From NCBI GenBank assembly GCA_037176705.1, contig CM073895.1:3515051-3579050 (forward strand): DNA of 64,000 nt. The letters are read 5' to 3'. The position numbers and the translations under genes are program-made. Positions within the stretch are counted from its first letter, which is position 1; each line of letters starts with the position of its first letter. Source of the DNA: Molossus alvarezi (taxonomy: Eukaryota > Chordata > Mammalia > Chiroptera > Molossidae). This document shows positions 1 to 9,560 of this stretch, piece by piece. The notes beneath the pieces are model-generated. The model had not been told where the DNA came from. It did no database searches and was given only the letters and a program-made list of their open reading frames with translations.

Positions 1-209
1 AAGGCAAACATGGGAACACTGGATAGAAGGCTGCGACCAGCGGCCAGGCCACAGACGACAGTGGTTCAGCCGAGGCTACCCCGAAACCTGGAGAGGGCTG
101 CCTGGAGCCCTGACTTGGAGACCACGTCCCCCCGGGAGCCCAGGAGCCTCCTCGAAGCATGCAGCCCCACACGATTAGCATTCAGGGCGCCCCTCTCCCA
201 GCTGCTGCG
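1..209. other. Unique GC-rich sequence at window start
   Basis: No repeat family or exon is recognised. The open frame across it on the plus strand has no recognisable protein features and lies in CpG-containing DNA, so I do not call it a gene. Confidence 0.5.
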
Positions 210-415
210 CATCTGCAGGGACCTCGGCGGCTCACGGGCTCTCTGTGACGGACAGACCTGGAGGGAAGCCGCCGTTCCAGGTGGAGACGTCCGTTTGATT
301 TGCAGCTTCTAAATCGGTACCTGCGCACCGTCCTGTCATTAAAGACTCATTTAGACCTATCGTAACAGGAAACAGCAGAACTCGGCCAGGCCCGTAAAAT
401 GACAAATTGCCCTCC
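210..415. other. Copy A of a duplicated, possibly conserved non-coding element
   Basis: This stretch is colinear with 6921-7115 at a nearly constant offset of 6700-6711 bases. Shared blocks in order are CATCTGCAGGGACC, GGAGAC, ATTTGCAG, TCTAAATC, CACCG, CATTAAA, TCATTTAG and ATGACAAAT. The downstream half is AT-rich against a GC-rich background. No coding frame is shared by the copies. It may be a diverged tandem duplicate of a regulatory element or two copies of an ancient repeat family that I do not recognise. Confidence 0.6.
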
Positions 416-1499
416 CTCGGGAGAAATCTTCATGCAGAAGACGGGGCTTCCCATGGCGGGATCCGTGGTTAACATCCGTGGCGCTGACGGTGTCGTACTG
501 CGCTTGGGATGAAGAGGCTCACGCTGCCCTGTCCCAGGCTCCGCAGTCCCCAGCCAGCAAGGTGACTCGCCTCTCAAAGACCTGGTCCACTGGCCCTGCT
601 CACGGTGCTCAGAGAGCCAGGCATGGCCCCCAGCCGTGGCAGCTTGTGTCTCGGGGCCCTGCATCAAGGGGGGCGCTCAGTACTGAGCTCCCCGTGGCTG
701 CAAACACGCCCACAGGAAACTCCAGCTGTGCGGCGGATCCCGGCTTCGAGGGCCTTGGGCACTGTGGGCCTCTGCTCTCCTTTGATTCTGCAAGTAGAGG
801 CGTCACAGTTTAGGGTAAAATATATGCATGTGGGAGTCACAGGGGAGCCTGCCTTTGATCCCCAGTCCTGCCACGTCCTGAAGGGTTATTAGGGTGACGT
901 GGTAACAGAAGGAGCACCAGGAGGCTGGAGATGTTGGGGGCCAGCGCCTTTAGGCAAACGACCCGACTTCAAAGCCCTGGCTTCTTCCTCTGTCTCAAAT
1001 GCAGGAACGGAAGCCCCGGGTCCCACCTGACCAGCTTGCTGTTCGATTTGAATGAAATGACGCGTCGAAGTCCCCAGTGACCAGCCCCTACTCCAACAGC
1101 AGCCTCCTGGGACACCCCGCACCGCCCTCGGGTGCATGATGTGAGGGCGTGTGCACACACAGCATTCCCCACGTGCCCGGGCTGCGCTCAGGAGCCGGCC
1201 GCGCGTCTGCCCTGTCCTGTGGCCAGACAACCGCGTGGCTGAGACAGCTTTTCAGCCACATAACAAAGGGACGTGTCTATTCACCGGCTAAATACCTGCC
1301 GGGACCCTCGGGTATCAGGAACAGTCTCGTCATGGGGGGCACTGGGGTTCTGGACTGGGCAGCTGGAGCCCCACAGGGACAAAAGGGACTTGGCTGCCCT
1401 GCTGTTTAGAGCTGTCTGACTGCCAACCCCGCAGTGGGCACAGAGACTGCTCACATCCTGGGCAGGGTGGGCTGTTGAATTTGTCACAGAGTAGCAGGA
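416..1499. other. Unique GC-rich stretch, nothing recognised
   Basis: No repeat, exon or RNA gene is recognised. The open frames here overlap on both strands and show no domain-like pattern. Confidence 0.5.
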
Positions 1500-1712
1500 G
1501 AAACCCCAGTGAGAGAGATATTTCCACCTGTCCTGGAAGAACACGAGCAGGCAGACACCTGGGGAAAGCACTGTGGGCAACGGAACAGCACGTGCAAAGG
1601 CCCTGAGGTGAGAGCAGCCGGATGTTCTGGAGAGACTGCGAAGAGCCCGGCGTGGTCAGCAGAGGTCACGAGGCCTGAACGGGAACAGACGAAGTCAGCG
1701 AGGTGATGGGGA
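1500..1712 (-). mobile_element. LINE-2 (L2) fragment
   Basis: The plus strand reads as the reverse of the L2 3' region: a GATATTT...CCTGGAAGA block, then GGAACAGCACGTGCAAAGG and CCCTGAGG, which corresponds in sense to the L2 phrase about CCTCAGGGCCTTTGCAC. L2 is an ancient, inactive non-LTR retrotransposon found across mammals. The fragment is diverged and both ends are approximate. Confidence 0.7.
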
Positions 1713-2237
1713 TAAAATCCCCAGTCGAATGAAGGGAGCACATTCTGTAGGTGCAGGGAAGGGTCACACCCCTCTGACAGGGTCTGATAGGAACGCCACC
1801 TCCTGTAGGGCTCACAGACAATGCAGGTCTGACAGATACAAAAGTCCTAATCCCATCAGGCTTACGAGGTCAGGACAGTCTTGCGGGTCTGATGGTCAAG
1901 GGCAGGGCAGCAAAGCCTCGGGCATGGCGAGGTGCCCAGGGGTCTGTCCCGCAGGGCTTGGCAGCCACGTTAAGGACTTGGCTCTGCCTGGCAGAGACCA
2001 GGCTCTGTTGTCTCAGGAGGGGTCCCTCTGTGGGGGGTGGAGACAGGACCCAGGGAGCCCGGTGGGGGCGCTGCAGTAAGCCGGGCGGCCGATGTCCTCG
2101 GGCCCTGGAGACGAGAGCCCGGGGTGCTGTGACTTCCCGGGGAGAATCGCCCCCACCCCCTCTGAGTGCTGCCGGCTCTCCCCTCCGTAAACCGCAGGCT
2201 ATACCTCATGTTCCGCTCCAGGCCCAGGCCACCGCTC
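1713..2237. other. Unique stretch, nothing recognised
   Basis: The sequence is GC-rich. It includes a weak CTCF-like string near 2058-2075 (GTGGGGGCGCTG) that lacks the expected A before the G-run, so I do not call a site. Confidence 0.45.
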
Positions 2238-2400
2238 TGAGACATTGTTATGTTTTTTCCACCTAATTGGGTAAGTGTTAAGAATTTAAGACATTTTACA
2301 GCACTTATTAATCTGTTGTCGGTGTTTAATTTTATAGACGGGAACCAGTTAGCGCCACGTTATAAAATTTCACCGTGGCTTCTAGGCCTTTCTCATAGAT
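2238..2400. other. AT-rich island, candidate conserved non-coding element
   Basis: There is an abrupt change to AT-rich sequence inside GC-rich DNA, with homeodomain-like cores (CTAATTGG near 2263, ATTAATC near 2307, TTTAATTTTATAG near 2326). No repeat family is recognised and there is no open frame of note. Preserved AT-rich islands in CpG-rich mammalian DNA are often developmental enhancers. That is inference without an alignment. Confidence 0.35.
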
Positions 2401-3323
2401 CACAGGGTCCCCGGAGAGGGAGGGAAGGGAGGCCGGGAAGGCCGGTGCCATTCCCCGTGGCCTTGGGCTGGGACAGGTGTCTGGGACCCGCCTTTTTAAC
2501 TCATACCCCTCGAAGTGCCATGAAATGATAACAATGTGTACAGAGAGCTCCCAACAAGCAAATGTGAGGGCGGGCTCTGCCCCTCCCGGGATGTGCCCGG
2601 TGACATGCCTGCGGAACAGCCAGAACAGGGACCTCAGCATCCCTGCAGAGGCCAGAGAGCTCCTTGCTCACGTGACCCCATTCTGTCCCTGGGAGACACA
2701 TTTGCAAAACTCAGATGGTGGAGTCTGACCTCATATCCCATGAACATCCACAAGGCACCGGAGTCCTATAAAGATTCTTTCCTCGGGGAGACAGACACTG
2801 GGTAACCCCTACCTTCCAAACTCACAAGCCTGGCTCATCACCTCCCGTTGGTGCAAAGAGTCCCTGGGAAAGGTCTCAAATGACACAGACTCCTGCCAGG
2901 ACGGAGCTAGTTGTCCAGGGCAAAACTACCAGGTCTGACTCTGATCCCAAAATATAACTGTGTTTCTTCACAGCCCCTAGCATGCTAAACAGGCTCCCTC
3001 CCTCCAGCCCACGGGGCTGGCTCATGACTTGGAGGTATCAGGGGATCTCTAGGAGACCATGGACATGTGATAAAGTAACGCCCACGATGACAAGGGAGGG
3101 CAAGTGAGTTCCAGGGACCTGCAGAAGGGGACCCAGGCGTGCAGAGGCCGTAGAACGGGGACCAGGAGCAGGGTTGGGACAGATAAGGATTCCCTGAGGA
3201 ACAGGCGTTTGGTTGGATTTGCAGGATGTGATGAGAGGCCCAGGGTAGGACAAGGCCCACCCCCCACTTCAGGTGCTCTGCAGATGGTCCGTTCCAAGGT
3301 GCACCCCGCCCAGCTCCCGTCCA
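2401..3323. other. Mostly unique; possible L2-like remnant near 3120-3260
   Basis: The part around 3120-3260 (AAGGATTCCCTGAGGAACAG, then GGATTTGCAGGATGTGATGAG) resembles the reverse of an L2-type consensus but is too diverged to call firmly. The remainder shows no recognised feature. Confidence 0.35.
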
Positions 3324-3339
3324 CGCCCCCTGCTGGCGG
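3324..3339 (-). promoter_or_regulatory. Predicted CTCF binding motif
   Basis: Read on the minus strand the site is CCGCCAGCAGGGGGCG. It fits every position of the core CTCF pattern CCA[C/G][C/T]AG[A/G][G/T]GGC[A/G] from its second base onward. CTCF is the zinc-finger protein that sets insulators and loop anchors, and motif orientation matters for looping; here it points toward lower coordinates. Motif matches alone do not prove occupancy. Confidence 0.5.
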
Positions 3340-3952
3340 CACCGAGAACCAGTAAGTCACCTTAGGGACCCCAGTTGAGAGAGAGCACTGTCCTTGCCCT
3401 TGGACAAGGCTCACAGGAACATGCATGCTCCTGCGTCACGACCCCCACATCCCAAATAGACGTCAACGTACAGTTTGCCCTTGAGGGGCCCCAAGGTCAG
3501 TATAAGAAACACTCATCTGTGTGGTTCAGGAGATACCTGTCACGGTGGCGTCCGAGTCACCGTGACAAGCACCTCCGCCCGAGAAGGTGAAGTCACAGGC
3601 CTCTTCGCGCACCTGCGTCCTTGCCCGACGGGGACTCAGAGCCAACCCCGAGTTCGTCCTCTCCTAAGAACTTTTTACGAGGCGATGATCCCTCTTCTCT
3701 CTCTCCCCGGCTCCCCAGCCTTTCACAGAGATGCCATCTCTCAGCTCCTGTCCTTCGCTCTCGGAATTGACCCCTAATCTTTTCTAGGAGGGAGTAGGGA
3801 TTTAGAAAATTAATTCGACTCTTCCTTATCTGTGCATTCACGGTGACCACTGTTCCGCGGTGGAAATTCGTTCTCGGCACAGACGACTCGGCCGAGACCT
3901 GAGAACTTCTGCAAACAGAGTCGGTCAGGCAGCCGCTAAAGCCTGCTTTGCA
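3340..3952. other. Unique stretch, nothing recognised
   Basis: No repeat or exon is recognised. The minus-strand open frame that runs from here into the neighbouring SINE is not supported as a gene because its start lies in the SINE. Confidence 0.45.
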
Positions 3953-4123
3953 CCCCGGCTGGTGTTGCTCGGTGGTTAGAGCGTCAGCCCACAGGCGGAA
4001 GGGTCGTGGGGTCCATTCCCGGTCAAGGGCAGGTACCTGGGTGGCAGGTTTGATCCCCAGCCCATCGGGTTGAACCGGAGGCAACCGGTTGTTGTGTGTC
4101 CCTCACACCGATGTTTCTCTCTC
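3953..4123 (+). mobile_element. Ves-type SINE, diverged
   Basis: A tRNA-like head (TGCTCGGTGGTTAGAGCGTCAGCCC, split here as TGCTCGGTGG and TTAGAGCGTC) leads to a B-box-like GGTCCATTCCCGGTC and then a body with CACCGATGTTTCTCTCTC. Flanking GCTTTGCA (3945-3952) and GCCTTGCA (4124-4131) could be the target-site duplication, 7 of 8 bases matching. The body (CAGCCCATCGGGTTG) resembles the longer subtype found at 9.3 and 14.9 kb. Confidence 0.85.
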
Positions 4124-4131
4124 GCCTTGCA

Positions 4132-4960
4132 GGTATCAATCACTTGGGAAGGGTGTGTGAGAGAAATTCATTCTGAGAAAAGGATGTAAATCTACATACA
4201 AGGCCATGCGAGCCTCATGTGGTAAAAATAGAGCTCGTATGTCCACACAGAAGCAGGAAGATGTCCTCCTACAGGGAAAGGTCAATGTCATCGTGTCCGG
4301 GTCTCATGCTTTTTCACCTCTGCAGTTACTTTGCTGCCTGTGTTTCTTTGCTGGGGGCGTCCTCTCTGGGTCCTTCGCTTGCACTTTCACAGGACACTGT
4401 CCCCAAGTTCACCCACGTGGGTTCACCTATGTCTGGGTCACCCCCATAAACCACCGCGCAGAGGCCACTGCCTGAGCCTGTCCCTTTATTGATCCGCTGT
4501 CACATGGGTGGACAGTCAGGTTCCAGCCGCCTGGGCTTCCACTCCCTTTGCTGTGACTTTGCACAGGTTCCTGTGTTTTCTTACCGGGCATCTGAGCAGT
4601 CGGATGGCATGTCTTCCAGTCCGTGGACCTTCCAGCGTCACCATGAAGCTCATGCCCAAGGGGACGCCCCTACCCACAGGCAGTGAGCGCCTGCTGTTAC
4701 TGTTTGGTTGTGGCGGGGGTGGTGGGTGCAGAGGGCGTCTTGGTGTTGCCGGAAAGCTCAGCTCCCTGGCTGTACGTTCCGGGGTGGCTCCTACGAGTTG
4801 TCTGCCATAGCCTGTGCCCGTCTGTCCGTTGGGTGATTGGCACAGTTCATATTGGTTTCGAGGCGCCGTTGAATAAAAAGGATGATTTACTCACAGGATA
4901 TCAATCCGTCTCCCCATTCCATTTTTTGATCTGTTGAGGTGCAGAGATCCCTAGCATCCC
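4132..4960. other. Unclassified stretch
   Basis: No repeat family is recognised. The short overlapping frames here have no domain-like content. The last part (4850-4935) is AT-rich. Confidence 0.4.
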
Positions 4961-5007
4961 TGGACCGCAGGCCGACGCTCTAACCGCTGAGCAAACCGGC
5001 CAGGGCT
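4961..5007 (-). mobile_element. Ves SINE head fragment
   Basis: Only the tRNA-like head is recognisable, reading on the minus strand from AGCCCTGGCCGG to CGGCCTGCGGTCC. The B-box region and body are missing and no target duplication is evident, so this is best read as a truncated copy. Confidence 0.8.
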
Positions 5008-5277
5008 AGTCCCCTGACATCTCACTGTGCCATGAGTCCACATGCGGTCGCAGCCAGACCCTGCCCATCCGACCTGGAGACCTGGAGTTAGAGGTGCCCC
5101 CTGGAGCTGAGCGTGGCCCCCACACAGGAGGCAGGCCGGGGAGCGGGACTTCGGAGAGCAGCATCGGAGCCCGAGTCACGGAGATGTGAATCCCACTCGG
5201 GAGGAGCGGCTGGGAACGCGGCTCTGACCGCGCGTCGCCTGGGCGCTCGCCACCACGCATTGTATTTCTCGTCTCGC

Positions 5278-5470
5278 CAAGGAGCCCTGATTGGAATCAA
5301 ATGACCGAAAGCCTTTTACTTCTTTCCGAGGGAGAAAAACATGTTCCTCGCATAGAGATTTCTCTCCGGGCTGCTTCTGCCAAGCTGCCCCCGATCCCGA
5401 AGCCTTCGGGGAGCACCTCGTAAAAGGCGGCCTTTGATGAATATTTCATGGCGGAGCTGGTGCGACGGCG
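5278..5470. other. Candidate conserved non-coding element
   Basis: The stretch holds a near-palindrome ATGAATATTTCAT (5437-5449), a form typical of POU-type sites, directly after a TCF/LEF-like CCTTTGA (5431-5437). It then passes into a very CpG-rich segment (GCGACGGCGGCCGC near 5462-5475). No repeat is recognised. Its enhancer role is inferred from motif density and composition only. Confidence 0.35.
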
Positions 5471-6269
5471 GCCGCTGGGACCGCGGCACAAAGGCCGGTC
5501 TCGCCACACAGCTCCCACGTCTGAAGCACAGTCCCCACTGTCTGGATGCAGCGTCCCCCCGAGCCTGGGTTTCCCTGACGCCCTTTCTACTTCCACTGCT
5601 GTTCGGCTGTCAGTGGAAAAGGTGGTCAGGCTGCAAGCCACCACGCCGCCCCTGCCGCGGCCCCTCTCGGGGAGCATCCGTGGGTACGTGGTTTACCTGC
5701 ACACGGACAGACTTCCATCGTCACGCACCCCGTGTGGGACTCCGTCAGTGCTGCTAACCGAGGGCGTTCTCGGTGCCAGACGCTGAACGAGCCATCGGGA
5801 GCTGAGCTGTCCCTCTGAAGACAGACGATACCGGACACGCGTGACCTTTGAGAGGGGGTGACTAGGGTGCCGGGGGAGGCCTGAATGCCCACAGCAGCTG
5901 GCCGCGAGGGGACACGCAGGGAAGAGGAAGCCCGGGCTGAGGGCTCCAGACCCTTTGGCCGTGGAGAGGTGTTTGGATCTTATTCAGAACACAGTGAGAT
6001 TGACATGAAATGTTTCAACCGCTGTAGCTGCGGTGGGGAGAAGGCATGGAAAGGGGGCCCGAGGGGAGCAGTTTGCAGGAGATGATGGTGGGTGTGACCC
6101 CTTCCTCGAGCCTGCAAGAGTGTTTCCGACCAGCAGATAGAACGGGAGCCTCGGGAGCCCCAGGAGAGGGGCAGACAAGGTCCAGACACCTTCAGGTGCA
6201 GGTACCCCTCTCCCTTGGAAAAGAGGAAGTTACCAAGACCGTGTTCCCGAAGGACCAGTCGCTTCCGCT
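5471..6269. other. Unique GC-rich stretch
   Basis: Several open frames overlap on both strands, as expected for CpG-rich DNA. None shows a recognisable domain, signal peptide or exon-like structure. Confidence 0.45.
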
Positions 6270-6560
6270 TCAGTGAAGTCGAAAAGATGTTATTCCAGCA
6301 GAGGCCTGTGTTCCTGTCTGTGGATTTTAACTAATTACCATAAGTACTGTCCACTTAGAATGTCCCCATCATCCCGTCCCCATTAGCGTGGAAGCAATGC
6401 CTGTCTTCCGCAAGCTACTGTTTATTCATAGAACGAGACAGTGCGTCCCAGCCATTGTCACATCAGATAGATGTTTTTTTTCTGGGTTACATTGTGTGCG
6501 GTCTGAATGAGCCAGACGCGGTTTGCCAAATAGGAAGTACATTTAAAAAGAATTGTAAGT
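6270..6560. other. AT-rich island, candidate conserved non-coding element
   Basis: It contains TTTTAACTAATTACCATAAG (6326-6345), a homeodomain-like ATTA cluster, and a SOX-like CCATTGTC (6451-6458). No repeat signature is seen. The call rests on composition and motifs. Confidence 0.3.
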
Positions 6561-6651
6561 TTTAAAAGAACTCCACTTTGCTGCCGCCTGATTGCGGGTC
6601 AAACTTTGCGTTGATCTCTGAGCTGCTGCGTGGAGAGAATGTGAGCTGGCC

Positions 6652-6662
6652 GGGGGGGGGGG
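6652..6662 (+). repeat. Poly-G run (11 G)
   Basis: A pure G homopolymer in a G-rich context. It is a likely site of length variation or assembly error. Confidence 0.8.
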
Positions 6663-6889
6663 CGTCCCCTTTGGAGGGGTGCTCCTTTACGGCCCCCCCA
6701 GGCCATGGGGGGTGGCGCTGGTCACTGTCCTTCTGCACGAGGGTGGGCATCTTGCTGGCACCACCGCCAACTCTCCACTGTGTGTCAACAAAAACGTCAG
6801 TGTCTGGCAGGTGAATTTGGAGCCATAAGGGAAGTCAAGCTGGTACCTTTCACGAAACGTAAATGCTGCCTTGCTTAGGATTCGGAACA

Positions 6890-6906
6890 GTGGCTCCAGG
6901 AGCCAC
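6890..6906. other. Short perfect inverted repeat
   Basis: GTGGCTCC and GGAGCCAC are exact complements separated by one base. The arm is too short for a microRNA hairpin. It sits just upstream of copy B of the duplicated element and is not present beside copy A. Confidence 0.6.
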
Positions 6907-6920
6907 CAAATGAAACGGCA

Positions 6921-7115
6921 CATCTGCAGGGACCCGCCTCCATCCAGGAGACACGCATATGGGAACAGACAGATGCTTCTAATGGAGACAGGCAGCCTCA
7001 TTTGCAGTGTCTAAATCCACAGAGACACCGTGTTCTCTCATTAAACATTCATTTAGGACCGTCTTCCTTGGAAGCAAAACAATAGAGCAATGTACCTAGA
7101 TGACAAATGATGCTT
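6921..7115. other. Copy B of a duplicated, possibly conserved non-coding element
   Basis: Colinear partner of 210-415. The shared blocks keep the same order and near-identical spacing, ending in ATGACAAAT at 7100-7108 against 399-407. Sequence on either side of the two copies does not align by eye, so the duplicated unit seems limited to about 200 bp. It is AT-rich toward its right end. Confidence 0.6.
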
Positions 7116-8144
7116 TGTGCACATGAAATATTAAAGCAACAGCCGCTCATTCTCCATCTGACCCTTCGAGGAAGAACCTGTTTGGGTGAGAAAGTTCTGC
7201 GTGTTCTCAAAGCTCAGGGAGGCAGACATTCCCCACTTGCTCATAATGTTGGACAGGGTGCCCGAGGCAGAGAGGATGGGACAATGTGCAAGATTCAATG
7301 CGGTCCTTCTAGAAGGTTCTTGGAGGCTATTCTGAGCCTTGAGAATAAATCACATCAAGTCAGGGTGTGACTCAGGAAATGACCACTCTTATGTTGGATT
7401 CACTCTAAAAAGAGTTACATTTTTAGACTTCTCAAGTATATTTGACATTTCTCCGGACATTTCTCCACCAGTGCCATTTCGAAAGTTTCCTACATGCTCG
7501 AGGTTTTACAAAACGCCTTTCTCGTGCAACGTTCTATTTAATTAAAAAGCAGTTCTATGGTGCACGCACTGATTATTGCTCTTGGCTGGGAGATGCTGAC
7601 TGAACCGTCTTTAATTCTGCAACACAAATCCTTCGCAATCATTTTTGGAAGCCTGGATGTTTTCAAAATAATTCAACGGTTCCTATAAAAGTTGCTCCTT
7701 GAATTTTCGATGTCAGAATAAAAACGAATAGAAAGCTCAGGAATTGGCTCCCACACAGCCACACCCAGCGGTCAGCTTGCGGGAACTGCTGGGCTTGGGG
7801 ACAGGAGAGAGGACATGGCATCTCAGCGGGAGGAACTGACTTTGCTCTGACCAAGCGGTCTCCCACATTTTCTCCTCGGGGGCGCCCATTCCCTGCCTGG
7901 CGTGGAGTGTGCACAGGCCATTGTTCTACTGAATCAGGTACATTTTTGACAAACAACCCGTTTGACAGATCATTGCACAAAAAGTTGTAGATGCAGGACA
8001 GACACGGCCACCGAGAGAGAAGTGGAAACTCAGAGGCAGTTGATGAAGTCTTGACTTTGGCATCCGGGCTAGCACCAAGGGGCCTGGTGACAGTGTCAGG
8101 CGCACTCTGCAAGCTGGAGCAGAGGTGGCCTGGACAAGTGTCAC
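7116..8144. other. Unique AT-richer stretch
   Basis: AT-rich to about 7740 and then balanced. No repeat or exon is recognised. Around 8145-8215 there is a faint MER5A-like string (GAATTTCCTGGGGAGTCTTG), too weak to call. Confidence 0.4.
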
Positions 8145-8224
8145 TGGTCACAGCCCCGGCGACTCATGAGAATTTCCTGGGGAGTCTTGTGAAAACCCTG
8201 CTACCCAGAATCCCCCTATCAGTC

Positions 8225-8605
8225 GGCTCTGGCTGCCATAACACACCACCACCAAGTGGGGGCGATAAACAGCAGAAGTTTATTTTATTACCGTCCGGAG
8301 GACGGATGCCTAAGATCAAGGTACCCACCGGTCGGCTGGCTTCTCCTGAGAGCTCCTCTCGCTGGTTTGCTGGTAGCTGCCGTCTCTCCAGGTCCCACAT
8401 GGCCTCTGCTCTGTTTTCATATCTCTGAGCCTCCCTTTCTTCGTCTAAGACACCTGTTATATGGAATCAGAAATACACTCTAATGGCCTCATTTACTTTT
8501 AATCGCCTCATTAAAGACCTTATCTCCAAATATATTCACGAGGGGGGGGTGAAGACTTCGACATACGAATTTGGGACGAACACAATTTAGTCCGTAACAC
8601 CAGCC
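8225..8605 (-). mobile_element. MLT1-type LTR (ERVL-MaLR)
   Basis: The plus strand reads as a reversed MLT1 LTR: GGCTGCCATAACACACCACC, then CAGAAGTTTATT, GGATGCCTAAGATCAAGGT, and near the far end ACCTTATCTCCAAATAT, GAATTTGGGACGAACACAA and TTAGTCCGTAACA. MLT1 LTRs are ancient non-autonomous ERVL-related remnants. This looks like a nearly full solo LTR with no internal sequence beside it. Confidence 0.8.
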
Positions 8606-9273
8606 TCAGACCAATTTAGTTTGTAGGAATAGGAGGATCATTAATGCTTTAATGACCTCAATTTTAAATCTTCAGTTCAGGTGTAGTTGACATATAATAC
8701 ACTGCACATATTTAAAGCATTCCATTTGATACGTGTTGACATATATACACGCCAGGGAAACCATTACTGTAACCGAGAGTAAGCATGCAGCACCCTACCG
8801 CCAGGCCACCACGGATCTGCGTCCCGTCGCCCTATTAGTTTGTGTGCCATGGAATTTTGTATAATTGGAATTTTACAGTATGTATCTTTTGTTTTTTCGT
8901 TCTGGCTTTTTCCCCTCGGCATCACCATTTGGAGATTCCTCCATGGTGTTCTGTGTGTCCCTCGTTTATTCTTCTTTGTGGCTGAGTAGTATTTTAGCCA
9001 CTCCAGTTCTTTTGAGTAGAGCATAATATGGATGTTTCTGTTCTTTACCCTTTAACCTGTCTGCATCTTTGTATTTAATAAAGGTCTCTTACAGGCAGCA
9101 TATTGTTGAGTCTCACATTTGTTATCTGATCTAACAATCCCTGCCCTTTAATCTGGGTATTTAGGCCATTTACTTTTAATATGATTAGCGATATGCCTAG
9201 AATTGAGCCTATCAGTTTACTGTCTGTTTTCTATTTTCCTTGTTATTTGTTCTTTTTTGCCTTATTTTTGATT

Positions 9274-9560
9274 TTTATGTTATTTTCTTTTTTTTTTTTT
9301 TTTTATCCTCACCCGAGGACATTTTTTGATGTTTTGTTCAGATAGAGTGGGAGGGGGAGAGAGGAAGAAAGAGAGAGAGAGACATCGACGTGAAGGGGAC
9401 ACATCAAGTAGTTGCCACCCACACAATCCAACCAGGGCCGGGGACAAACTGCAACCGAGGTACGTGCCCTTAGCGGGAACTGAACCCGGGTCTCTCGGGA
9501 CCGCAGGCCGACGCTCTAACTGCTGAGCCAAACCAGCCAGGGCTTTATGTTATTTTCTTT
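9274..9560. repeat. Target-site duplication pair around the 9.3 kb SINE
   Basis: TTTATGTTATTTTCTTT occurs at 9274-9290 and again at 9544-9560, identical over 17 bases. It brackets the SINE exactly and proves retrotransposition into the L1. The perfect match suggests this insertion is fairly young. Confidence 0.9.
9291..9543 (-). mobile_element. Ves-type SINE, full length, longer subtype
   Basis: On the minus strand the order is head GCCCTGGCTGGTTTGGCTCAG, B-box-like GGGTTCAGTTCCC, body CCCCGGCCCTGGTTGG, CGATGTCTCTCTC and a tail containing GTCCTCGGGTGAGG. This subtype ends in CTCGGGTGAGGAT plus A-tract, unlike the copies that end in AAATCAATAAA. Confidence 0.95.

Noticed and set aside
2058..2075. 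CTCF site
   Set aside because: GTGGGGGCGCTG lacks the key A before the G-run, so the core match is incomplete.
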